From: Candidatus Dechloromonas phosphorivorans
Lineage (GTDB): Bacteria > Pseudomonadota > Gammaproteobacteria > Burkholderiales > Rhodocyclaceae
Length of the DNA: 64,000 nucleotides
Direction of reading: 5' to 3'
NCBI GenBank assembly: GCA_016714975.1
Contig: JADKBR010000003.1
Coordinates: 1-64,000, forward strand
Of the stretch, positions 16,997 to 24,149 are shown one piece after another (the first letter of the stretch is position 1; each line of letters begins with the position of its first letter). The notes beneath the pieces were generated by a model. That model was not told the origin of the DNA. It did no database searches and was given only the letters and a program-made list of their open reading frames with translations. Position numbers and translations under genes: made by a program.

Positions 16997-17503
16997 TCAT
17001 CCGAAACCCTCTGCCAGCCTGACCATTTCGTCCCAAGCAGTCGACGTCGGGTTTCTGCAGAGCTGGCGCAACAGATCGAATGCAACCGCAGCGTGACGCA
17101 CGGCAGTTGCGGTCAACGGCTCGCCGAGCGCGAATTTCTCACCACGCACGCAGAGCACGAACGCGGGAGGCGGTTCGCTGCCTGCGGTCTGCCGAAAAAC
17201 CTGCAGCACGGCTTCCGGCGCCATGGCATGCGTCGTATGGGCGACTGCGGCCGACGGAAAGATTCGTGCAAAAAAGAAAGGCGCCGGCGTATTGGCGCCA
17301 GCGTCGATGAACAGGGCCAGTTCGCGCCCTTCCAGGTCGAGGGCGTGTTCGATCTGGAGCTGGAAGTCCTCGATCAATTCGACCTGATCGCCCAAGTCTT
17401 GATTATCGAGCCATTCTTCCAGTCGACCGCGGAGTTCCGGGCCGATGGCATCGTCACCGCGACTGGGGTTGCCGATGGCGAAGACGACGAGCGGTGCGCT
17501 CAT
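16997..17503 (-). CDS. hoxW: [NiFe] hydrogenase maturation protease (HoxW/HyaD type)
   Basis: This 168-residue protein starts MSAPLVVFAIGNPSRGDDAIGPELRGRLEE, the HyaD/HycI-family opening with the Asp that helps sense nickel. LALFIDAG supplies the next conserved acidic residue, and THAMAPEAVL the conserved His. The enzyme would remove the C-terminal peptide of HoxH once nickel is inserted. The ATG at 17503 overlaps the hoxH stop by four bases (ATGA), so protease and substrate are translationally coupled. Confidence 0.88.
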   Translation of the reverse strand: MSAPLVVFAIGNPSRGDDAIGPELRGRLEEWLDNQDLGDQVELIEDFQLQIEHALDLEGRELALFIDAGANTPAPFFFARIFPSAAVAHTTHAMAPEAVLQVFRQTAGSEPPPAFVLCVRGEKFALGEPLTATAVRHAAVAFDLLRQLCRNPTSTAWDEMVRLAEGFG

Positions 17504-18966
17504 GAACGGCTCAGCGAATGGACGACATTCCCTTCCGGATCGACCAGTTCGACGGCCAGCGGCATCTTGCCCAGCGCGTGCGTGGCACACGACAGGCAGG
17601 GATCGAAGGCGCGGATGGCGACCTCGATGTGGTTGAGCAGGCCTTCGGTGACTTCGCGGCCGTGCAGGTAGCGACGGGCGACATGGCGCACGGCCTCGTT
17701 CATCGCCTGGTTGTTGTTGGTCGTCGAGACGATCAGGTTGGCCATCGTGATCAGGTCGTTCTCATCGACCTGATAATGGTGGAACAGCGTCCCGCGCGGC
17801 GCCTCGATGACACCGACGCCTTCCATCTGGCGCTCGCCCTGCACCATCAGATCGTCGCCGAGCAGATCATCGTCGTGCAGCAGTTCCTTGATCACCTCCG
17901 CCGCATGCAGCATCTCGATCATCCGCGTCCAGTGGTAGGCGAGCGGCGCGTGCATCGGCGATCCGCCGGCGTAGTCGACGAATTCCCGGCGCTCGTGCTC
18001 GGCGAACGGCGTCGAAATCTGGTTGCAGTTCTGCACGCGGGCGAGCGGGCCGACCTTGTACCAGCCCTCTTCCTTGCCGAGGGAGCGGAAGAACGGAAAC
18101 TTCATGTAGCTCCATGGCCGGACTTCTTCTTCGATGTAGCGGTTGTACTGCTGGTAATCGACCTGGTCGAAGATCAACTGGCCGCTCGCGTCACGGGCAC
18201 GCAACGTGCCGTGATAGAAATCGAGATCGCCGTTGTGGCCGACGATCGACATGAAATTGGAACGAAAGATGCCAAAACTGTTGTACAGGCCGGGGTTCTG
18301 GATATGCACCTTCTGGATCAGGCGCACGGCTTCGCGCGACCAGGCGACGATGTGATAGATCTCCTTGAGCAGTTCGTCGCGCTCGGCGACCGTCAGCGAC
18401 TTGTTCATGCCGCCCGGCACCGCTCCCGTGCCATGCACGCGCTTGCCGGCCGTGACGCGGATGACTTCCTGGCCGAACTTCCTGAGCAGCACGCCGCGTT
18501 TGGCGATCTCGGGATGCGCGGCGGCGACGCCGACAATGTTGCGCTTCGCGACCTCGCTGTCGAAGCCGAACAACAGATCCGGCGAGCACAGATGGAAGAA
18601 GTGCAGCGCATGCGACTGCAGGATCTGGCCGTAGTGCATCAGGCGCCGCAGCTTCTCGGCGGCCGGGGTCAGCTTCCTGGCGCCGACGACGATGTCGAGC
18701 GCCTTCGAGGCCGCGAGATGGTGCGAGACCGGGCAGATACCGCACAGGCGCTGGACCATGACCGGGACTTCCCAGTACGGCCGGCCCTGGATGAATTTCT
18801 CGAAGCCGCGGAATTCGACGATGTGCAGGCGGACCTGATGCACCTTGTTCTGCTCGTCGAGCAGGATGGTCACCTTGCCGTGGCCCTCGACCCGCGAGAC
18901 GGGGTCGATCGCGACACGGCGCAACCTCTCCGGGTGGGCGGCGGTTTCAAGTTGATAGCCCATCAT
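17500..18966 (-). CDS. hoxH: NAD-reducing hydrogenase large subunit HoxH
   Basis: HoxH carries the NiFe active site of the soluble bidirectional (group 3d) hydrogenase. The 488-residue sequence has the N-terminal nickel motif RLCGICPVSHH (C75, C78) and the C-terminal DPCLSCATH (C457, C460). Maturation would cut after the His of CATH and release the 25-residue tail ALGKMPL...SLSRS. The N-terminal RVAIDPVSRVEGHGK is also standard. It sits 5 bases after hoxY and overlaps the protease gene. Confidence 0.96.
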   Translation of the reverse strand: MMGYQLETAAHPERLRRVAIDPVSRVEGHGKVTILLDEQNKVHQVRLHIVEFRGFEKFIQGRPYWEVPVMVQRLCGICPVSHHLAASKALDIVVGARKLTPAAEKLRRLMHYGQILQSHALHFFHLCSPDLLFGFDSEVAKRNIVGVAAAHPEIAKRGVLLRKFGQEVIRVTAGKRVHGTGAVPGGMNKSLTVAERDELLKEIYHIVAWSREAVRLIQKVHIQNPGLYNSFGIFRSNFMSIVGHNGDLDFYHGTLRARDASGQLIFDQVDYQQYNRYIEEEVRPWSYMKFPFFRSLGKEEGWYKVGPLARVQNCNQISTPFAEHERREFVDYAGGSPMHAPLAYHWTRMIEMLHAAEVIKELLHDDDLLGDDLMVQGERQMEGVGVIEAPRGTLFHHYQVDENDLITMANLIVSTTNNNQAMNEAVRHVARRYLHGREVTEGLLNHIEVAIRAFDPCLSCATHALGKMPLAVELVDPEGNVVHSLSRS

Positions 18967-18971
18967 CTACC

Positions 18972-19523
18972 TCAATCGTAATGCATCAAGCTATGCCCCA
19001 ACTCCGGCTCCCTGCCAGCCAGCAGATCGGTCAGCACCTTCCAGATCGCGTCGGCAGAGGGCGGACAGCCGGGGATGAAGTAATCGACCTGCACCACCTC
19101 ATGAATCGGGTGCACCTTGTTGAGTGGCAGCGGGAGTTCGGGGTCGTTGGGAATCATGCCGTTGGCCAGCCCCGGACTGGTGTGGTAGATCTCCTCGAGT
19201 ATCGTCGCCAGCGGCAGATGGTTGCGCTGCGCCGGCAGCCCGCCGTTGATCGCGCAGGCGCCGATGGCGATCAGGACCTTGCAGTTCTTGCGGAAATCGC
19301 GCAGCACATGGACGTTCTCGGCATTGCACAAGCCGCCCTCGATGATGCCGATGTCGCAATCCGGGCTGACCTCCTTGATGTCGGTCAGCGGCGAACGGTC
19401 GAACTCGATGTAATCGAGCAGCGTGAACAACCGCTCGTCGATATCGAGAAAGGACATGTGGCAGCCGAAGCAACCGGCCAGCGAAGTCGTCGCGACCTTG
19501 ATTTTCTTTCTGGGGGGCGTCAC
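18972..19523 (-). CDS. hoxY: NAD-reducing hydrogenase small subunit HoxY
   Basis: HoxY holds the proximal [4Fe-4S] cluster and passes electrons from HoxH to the diaphorase. The 183-residue protein starts KIKVATTSLAGCFGCHMSFLDID (C18, C21), then EGGLCNAENV, AIGACAINGG and PGCPPSADAIW, giving the cluster cysteines of the short group 3 small subunit. It has no Tat signal, consistent with a cytoplasmic enzyme. Its ATG overlaps the hoxU stop by four bases. Confidence 0.95.
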   Translation of the reverse strand: MTPPRKKIKVATTSLAGCFGCHMSFLDIDERLFTLLDYIEFDRSPLTDIKEVSPDCDIGIIEGGLCNAENVHVLRDFRKNCKVLIAIGACAINGGLPAQRNHLPLATILEEIYHTSPGLANGMIPNDPELPLPLNKVHPIHEVVQVDYFIPGCPPSADAIWKVLTDLLAGREPELGHSLMHYD

Positions 19524-20233
19524 GTCAGCGACTCCCGTCCGGCTTCGATAATCTCGGCAATCGGCTTCCTGTCGTAGGTGCGCTCACCGATCGGCACGGC
19601 GAAACCCTTGCGCTTTCTCAGGATGACGCCGACGGGGCAAACCTGGGCCGCCTTGTCGGCCGGCGTGAAATTGGTGTCACCCAACTGGCCGGACTTGGCA
19701 TTGACGATCAGGTGCGTCGCGATCCCGCGCCCGGAAAGAGCGAAGACGTTCTTGCCATCGACATCACGGCTGGCACGCACACACAACGAGCAGAGAATGC
19801 AGCGGTTGAAATCGAGCAGAAAGTCGGGATGCGAGGCGTCGACCGCGCGATTCGGGAAAAAATGGTCGTAATGCGGGCTCATCATGCCCAAGTGGTAAGC
19901 CGTCGCCTGCAACTGACAGTTGCCGCTCACCTCGCACGAGGGGCAGAAATGATTGCCCTCGACGAACAGCATCTGGGTCAGGGCAAGGCGTTCGCCATTG
20001 ATTTCCTCGGTATCGCTTTCGACGACCATGCCGGCCACCGCCCGCATCGTGCAGGATGCCGCGTGCCGGCCGCTGACCTTGACCGTGCACAGCTTGCACG
20101 AACCGTGCGGCTTGAACTCCGGGTGGTAGCACAGGTGCGGAATGAAGACTCCGGCTGCAGTCGCGGCCTGCAGGATCGTCTGGCCTTCGGCGAAGGGGAT
20201 GATTCTGCCGTCGATCGTAAACGTCTGGCTCAT
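19520..20233 (-). CDS. hoxU: NAD-reducing hydrogenase diaphorase subunit HoxU
   Basis: HoxU is the iron-sulfur subunit homologous to the N-terminal part of NuoG. The 237-residue protein has a [2Fe-2S] ferredoxin domain (PHLCYHPEFKPHGSCKLCTVKV, then ASCTMRA), a His/Cys cluster region (GNHFCPSCEVSGNCQLQ), and a CILCSLC-type [4Fe-4S] site with AAQVCPVGV. It overlaps hoxF and hoxY by four bases on each side, so the four subunits are translated together. Confidence 0.95.
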   Translation of the reverse strand: MSQTFTIDGRIIPFAEGQTILQAATAAGVFIPHLCYHPEFKPHGSCKLCTVKVSGRHAASCTMRAVAGMVVESDTEEINGERLALTQMLFVEGNHFCPSCEVSGNCQLQATAYHLGMMSPHYDHFFPNRAVDASHPDFLLDFNRCILCSLCVRASRDVDGKNVFALSGRGIATHLIVNAKSGQLGDTNFTPADKAAQVCPVGVILRKRKGFAVPIGERTYDRKPIAEIIEAGRESLT

Positions 20234-22155
20234 GCACCCTCCCCGGAATTGTCGGTGACGATGTGTGCCGCCGCATCATCGCGCCCGGTCATCTGCCGCG
20301 CCGCGGCCAAGGCCCGGTCGAGATCGAAGGCCGGCGAGAAATTGCTGTGCTCCATGCGCCGGTCGTACGCCGGCCTGAACTTGGCGATGGTATCGAGCAC
20401 CGGATTGCATGCGGTGTGGCCGAGGCCGCAGTGGCTCATGGACTGCAGCAACTGGTTAAGCTTCTCGATTTCGGCGAAGTCATACGGCGAGCCGTGACCG
20501 TTATGCAGCTTGTCCATCAGGTTCCTGAGGAGCGAGGTGCCGACGCGGCATGGCGTACAGAAACCGCAGCTCTCGTGCTGGAAGAAATGCACGTAGTTGC
20601 GCGCCACTTCGAACATGTCGCGACTGCTGTCGAAAACGGTGAACGCCCCGGCGGTCGGGATGTCCTCGAAGCCGATGATACGGTCGAATTCCGACGGCGC
20701 CAGGCAGATGCCCGACGGGCCGCTGACCTGCACCGCCTGCGTATCGAGGGCGCCGCAATCGTCCAGCACCTGGCGCACGCTGACGCCGAACGGGTATTCG
20801 TAGATGCCCGGCCGCGCGCAGTCGCCGGAAACCGAGAGAATCTTGGTGCCAGCGGAATGCCGTGTGCCAATGGCCGCGTACCAGTCGCCACCATTCAACG
20901 CGATCAGCGCCGCTGCGGCGAAGGTTTCAACATTGTTGACGATGGTCGGCTGGTCGAGGTAACCGTTGGTCACCGGGAATGGAGGACGGTTGCGCGGGGT
21001 GCCGCGCTTGCCTTCCAGCGATTCGATCAGCGCCGACTCCTCACCGCAGACATAAGCGCCGGCACCGACATGAATCTCGATGTCGAAGTCGGCGCCCGGA
21101 ATGCCCAGAATGTTCTCGCCAAGCAAGCTCTCCCGCCGGCGGTGCGCCAGCACGGCGTTCAGATGGTCGAGCAAGTAGCGGTATTCACCGCGCAGATAGA
21201 CAAACCCACGCCTGGCGCCGACCGCATAGGCCGCCACGGTCATGCCTTCGAACACGAGATCGGGGAACCTGGCGAGCAGCACGCGGTCCTTGAAGGTCCC
21301 CGGTTCGCCCTCGTCGGCGTTGCAGACGACGATGCGCTGCTTGCCGGCCGTCAACGGTGCGTTGCGGCAGGCTTCCCACTTCAGGCCGGTGGTGAAGCCG
21401 GCGCCACCCCGCCCGCGCAGGTTCGCCCGCTTGATCTCGTCGAGCACGGCAACCGGCCCACCGATGCCGCTGGGCAGGCCCTCGCGCCAGGAGCGCATGC
21501 TCGAGGCCACCAAGCCCTCGTCCGGCACCCGCGCCAGGGCGGCACGCAGGGCGTCCCCGGATCGCAGGTTGCTCCCGAGCAGTATGTCTGCCCTCCGAAT
21601 GTTGTCCTCGATGCTGAAATATTCCGCCGGCCATTCGGCAAGCGTCACCTTGTTGCGAATCAGCTCGGCGATTTCGTCAATGCGTGTCGCGGTCAACCCG
21701 GCCACGGCGTAGTTGTTGACCAGCAACGCCGGCCCCTGATCGCACATGCCGGTACAGGCCGTCTGGCCGACGCTGACCAAGCCATCTTCCGAAACCTTGC
21801 CACGCTCGATCCACAGGTTCATGCAGAGGCGGTCCATCAACGCCTTGCTGCCAAGCATGCGGTCGGTGACGTTGTCCGAAAACAGGACGCGGTATTTGCC
21901 GCGCGGCCGCGTATAGAAGAAGGAGTAGAACCCGGCCACCCCCTCGATCTTGGTGCGCGGCACCCCCAGCGTCGTCTGCATGCGGTCGATCGCTTCCGGC
22001 GGAATCCAGTCGCACGCTTCCTGCACCTCGCGCAGAATCTGCACCATGCAGGTCGGATCGCGGCGATAGCTCGAAACGATGCGCTCCACGATGCCAGCCA
22101 CCGCATCAGTGTGCATCCCGTTGAGCGCCAAGACCACCTCCCGGCAAGTATCCAT
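20230..22155 (-). CDS. hoxF: NAD-reducing hydrogenase flavoprotein subunit HoxF
   Basis: HoxF fuses a NuoE-like N-terminal domain (TACTGMCDQGPALLVNN) to a NuoF-like FMN/NAD domain: GRGGAGFTTGLKWE binds NADH, CNADEGEPGTFKDR contacts FMN, and ESCGFCTPCRVGT plus CGLGHTA supply the [4Fe-4S] cysteines. It is 641 residues from ATG 22155. The ATG at 22116 (MHTDAVAGIVER) aligns better with known HoxF starts; neither has a clear ribosome binding site, so the start is uncertain by 13 residues. It is the first gene of hoxFUYH-protease, divergent from the MaoC-Pta gene. Confidence 0.95.
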   Translation of the reverse strand: MDTCREVVLALNGMHTDAVAGIVERIVSSYRRDPTCMVQILREVQEACDWIPPEAIDRMQTTLGVPRTKIEGVAGFYSFFYTRPRGKYRVLFSDNVTDRMLGSKALMDRLCMNLWIERGKVSEDGLVSVGQTACTGMCDQGPALLVNNYAVAGLTATRIDEIAELIRNKVTLAEWPAEYFSIEDNIRRADILLGSNLRSGDALRAALARVPDEGLVASSMRSWREGLPSGIGGPVAVLDEIKRANLRGRGGAGFTTGLKWEACRNAPLTAGKQRIVVCNADEGEPGTFKDRVLLARFPDLVFEGMTVAAYAVGARRGFVYLRGEYRYLLDHLNAVLAHRRRESLLGENILGIPGADFDIEIHVGAGAYVCGEESALIESLEGKRGTPRNRPPFPVTNGYLDQPTIVNNVETFAAAALIALNGGDWYAAIGTRHSAGTKILSVSGDCARPGIYEYPFGVSVRQVLDDCGALDTQAVQVSGPSGICLAPSEFDRIIGFEDIPTAGAFTVFDSSRDMFEVARNYVHFFQHESCGFCTPCRVGTSLLRNLMDKLHNGHGSPYDFAEIEKLNQLLQSMSHCGLGHTACNPVLDTIAKFRPAYDRRMEHSNFSPAFDLDRALAAARQMTGRDDAAAHIVTDNSGEGA

Positions 22156-22180
22156 GACAACATGCAGCCTAGCACCAATG

Positions 22181-22312
22181 CAACGCGCGTTGTTGCGTCA
22201 GGTCAACCGCTGCCGCTTCTGCCGCCGGCGCCTGTCCTGACGAGACCAGTATCCGGAACAGGTTCGGTAGCGGAGTATCCACACCGATCAGTTCCCCGGC
22301 AAACTACCGAAC
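22181..22312. promoter_or_regulatory. Inverted repeats in the hoxF / MaoC-Pta divergent region
   Basis: This 200-base divergent region holds a perfect 12-base palindrome CAACGCGCGTTG (22181-22192), about 26 bases upstream of the hoxF ATG. It also holds a 9-base inverted repeat GTTCGGTAG (22262-22270) / CTACCGAAC (22304-22312), ending just before the MaoC-Pta -35 element. Either could be an operator. No named regulator motif was recognised. Confidence 0.35.
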
Positions 22313-22341
22313 TTGTTTGCTGCATTGCAGCACCCTATACT
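22313..22341 (+). promoter_or_regulatory. Sigma-70 type promoter of the MaoC-Pta gene
   Basis: TTGTTT (22313-22318) and TATACT (22336-22341) are separated by 17 bases. Transcription would start near 22348. This makes the ATG at 22356 nearly leaderless and supports the ATG at 22377 as the true start. Confidence 0.55.
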
Positions 22342-22376
22342 GAACGGAGTTTGCGATGAACCCAAGGAGCGCGGCA

Positions 22377-23795
22377 ATGGCTGAAGACAACGAGAAACGA
22401 CACATCGTCAACAAGACTTACGACGAGATCCGGATCGGCGATTGCGCCAGCCTCTCGCGCACGCTGATGCCCGAGGATGTCAAGCTGTTCGCCGTCCTGT
22501 CCGGCAATGGCAACCGCGGGGGCGCTGCCCGCGGGTATTCCGAAAGCGGCATGTTCCGCGAGGTCATGGCGCACGGCATGTGGAGCGGCTCGCTGATCGC
22601 CACGGTGCTAGGCACCCAGCTTCCCGGCCCCGGCACCATCCTGATCGACGAGACCCTGCATTTTGCGCGACCGGTGACGATCGGCGACACCATCACCATC
22701 ACGGTGACCGCCAAACAGAAGTTCGATCACAACAAGCATGTGATTCTCGACTGCGTCTGCACCAACCAGGAAAACCTGCAGGTCGTGCGCGGAACGGCGG
22801 AAGTTCTGGCGCCGACGGAAAAGATCTCGCGCATGGAGGAGGTCCATCACCCGCTGGTCAGCGTAGACGACAAGCACGAGCGCTTCCTGCAGATGCTGTC
22901 GCTGGTCCGCGGCCTCGAGCCGATTCCGATGGCGGTGGCCCACCCGTGCGACCGGGAATCGCTGAAAGGCCCGATCATCGCCTTCCACGAAGGCATCATC
23001 GAACCGATCCTGGTCGGTCCGGAAACCAAGATCCGCTCGGTGGCCGAAGAATTCGGCATCGACCTCAGCGGGGTACGGATCGTCAATGCCCGGCACAGCC
23101 ATGACGCGGCGGCGATCGCCGTTTCGCTGGTCCGCACCGGCGATGCCGAGGCCCTGATGAAGGGCAGCCTGCACACCGACGAACTGATGGCCGAGGTCGT
23201 CTCGCGCGCCAACGGCCTGCGTACCGCGCGCCGCATCAGCCACGTCTTCGTGATGAACGTGCCGACCTACCATCGTCCATTGCTGATCACCGACGCCGCG
23301 ATCAACATCGCGCCGACGCTCGAAGACAAGGTCGACATCATCCAGAACGCCATCGAGCTGGCGCACATCATCGGCATTCCCGAGCCGAAGGTGGCCATCC
23401 TTTCGGCGGTCGAAACCGTCAACCCGAAAATCCAGTCGACGCTCGATGCCGCCGCGCTGTGCAAGATGGCCGACCGCGGGCAGATCACCGGTGGCCTGCT
23501 CGACGGCCCGCTCGCCTTCGACAACGCGGTTTCGATCATCGCGGCCAAGACCAAGGGGATCAAGTCGGCGGTCGCCGGCTATGCCGAGATCCTCGTCGTG
23601 CCCGATCTCGAATCGGGCAACATGCTCGCCAAGCAGCTCGAATACCTGGCCAACGCGCTGACCGCCGGCATCGTCCTCGGCACCCGGGTACCGATCGTGC
23701 TGACCAGCCGCGCCGACAGCGCCGAGACGCGAACAGCCTCGTGCGTGATCGCCGCGCTTGTCGCCCATTCCTACCGCACCAAGGCCGCCGGCTAG
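22377..23795 (+). CDS. Bifunctional enoyl-CoA hydratase (MaoC) / phosphate acetyl- or butyryltransferase
   Basis: The N-terminal ~140 residues form a MaoC-like hot-dog domain (DCASLSRTLMPEDVKLFAVLSGN, then the hydratase motif region FREVMAHGMWSGSLIATVLGTQLPGPG). The remaining ~310 residues are a Pta/Ptb phosphotransacylase domain (HEGIIEPILVGPE, LMKGSLHTDELM, PLLITDAAINIAP, GPLAFDNAVS). The fusion links (R)-hydroxyacyl/enoyl-CoA chemistry to acyl-phosphate formation and is often followed by acetate kinase, here only a remnant. ATG 22377 is chosen because AAGGAG (22363-22368) lies 8 bases upstream, giving 472 residues. Confidence 0.92.
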   Translation: MAEDNEKRHIVNKTYDEIRIGDCASLSRTLMPEDVKLFAVLSGNGNRGGAARGYSESGMFREVMAHGMWSGSLIATVLGTQLPGPGTILIDETLHFARPVTIGDTITITVTAKQKFDHNKHVILDCVCTNQENLQVVRGTAEVLAPTEKISRMEEVHHPLVSVDDKHERFLQMLSLVRGLEPIPMAVAHPCDRESLKGPIIAFHEGIIEPILVGPETKIRSVAEEFGIDLSGVRIVNARHSHDAAAIAVSLVRTGDAEALMKGSLHTDELMAEVVSRANGLRTARRISHVFVMNVPTYHRPLLITDAAINIAPTLEDKVDIIQNAIELAHIIGIPEPKVAILSAVETVNPKIQSTLDAAALCKMADRGQITGGLLDGPLAFDNAVSIIAAKTKGIKSAVAGYAEILVVPDLESGNMLAKQLEYLANALTAGIVLGTRVPIVLTSRADSAETRTASCVIAALVAHSYRTKAAG

Positions 23796-23948
23796 ATTGC
23801 GCCGGGTATCCTGACCATCAATGCCGGCCCGTCGCCGATCAAATTCGCACTGTTCGAACCGTACGCCCCCCTGACCGGCAAGCCGGTCGTCCCGACCAGC
23901 GGGCAACGGATGATCGCGTGTCCCGTTCAAACCCTGCTGGCCCGCTGA
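23796..23948 (+). pseudogene. ackA: Acetate kinase (ackA) N-terminal remnant
   Basis: Directly after the MaoC-Pta stop the same frame reads IAPGILTINAGPSPIKFALFEP, close to the acetate kinase opening (ILTINAGSSSIKFALFE), with the first two serines of the phosphate-binding loop changed to Pro-containing residues. It runs about 50 codons to a TGA at 23946, without a good start codon. The rest of the ~400-residue kinase is missing. This is the expected partner position in pta-ack operons, so it is best read as a deletion remnant. Confidence 0.7.
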
Positions 23949-24043
23949 GCAAGTTCGTGCCAAGCCCCGGTGCCCCCAGGCCACCAGGGCTATGTTTTTC
24001 GGACCTTCCGGGGTATGAGGACAGCGAGGGGAACATGCGGAAA

Positions 24044-24090
24044 ACACTATATTTAGTGAAGTTGTTGCCTTGACCCACTAGATATAGTAG
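24044..24090 (+). promoter_or_regulatory. Tandem NrdR boxes upstream of nrdJ
   Basis: ACACTATATTTAGTGA (24044-24059) and CCACTAGATATAGTAG (24075-24090) both fit the NrdR consensus ACAcwATATaTwGtgt, and their centres are exactly 31 bases (three helical turns) apart, the canonical spacing. NrdR represses ribonucleotide reductase genes when dATP is abundant. A possible -10 (TATAGT, 24084-24089) lies inside the second box, so repression by occlusion is plausible. Confidence 0.85.
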
Positions 24091-24149
24091 CTTTGCAAAA
24101 CACGAAGGCAAACCATCCCGACAACCACGACCACGCCGAGGAGCGCCCC

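Noticed and set aside
17518..18981. A 487-codon plus-strand frame opposite hoxH
   Set aside because: It is antisense to hoxH, whose nickel-binding motifs are unambiguous; the shadow has no domain.
20263..22359. A 698-codon plus-strand open frame opposite hoxF
   Set aside because: It lies entirely antisense to the well-conserved hoxF and its translation has no recognisable domain. Long antisense frames are common in GC-rich genes.
22608..24047. A 479-codon minus-strand frame opposite the MaoC-Pta gene
   Set aside because: It is a shadow of the fused enzyme, with an Asp/Arg/His-rich translation typical of antisense frames in GC-rich DNA.
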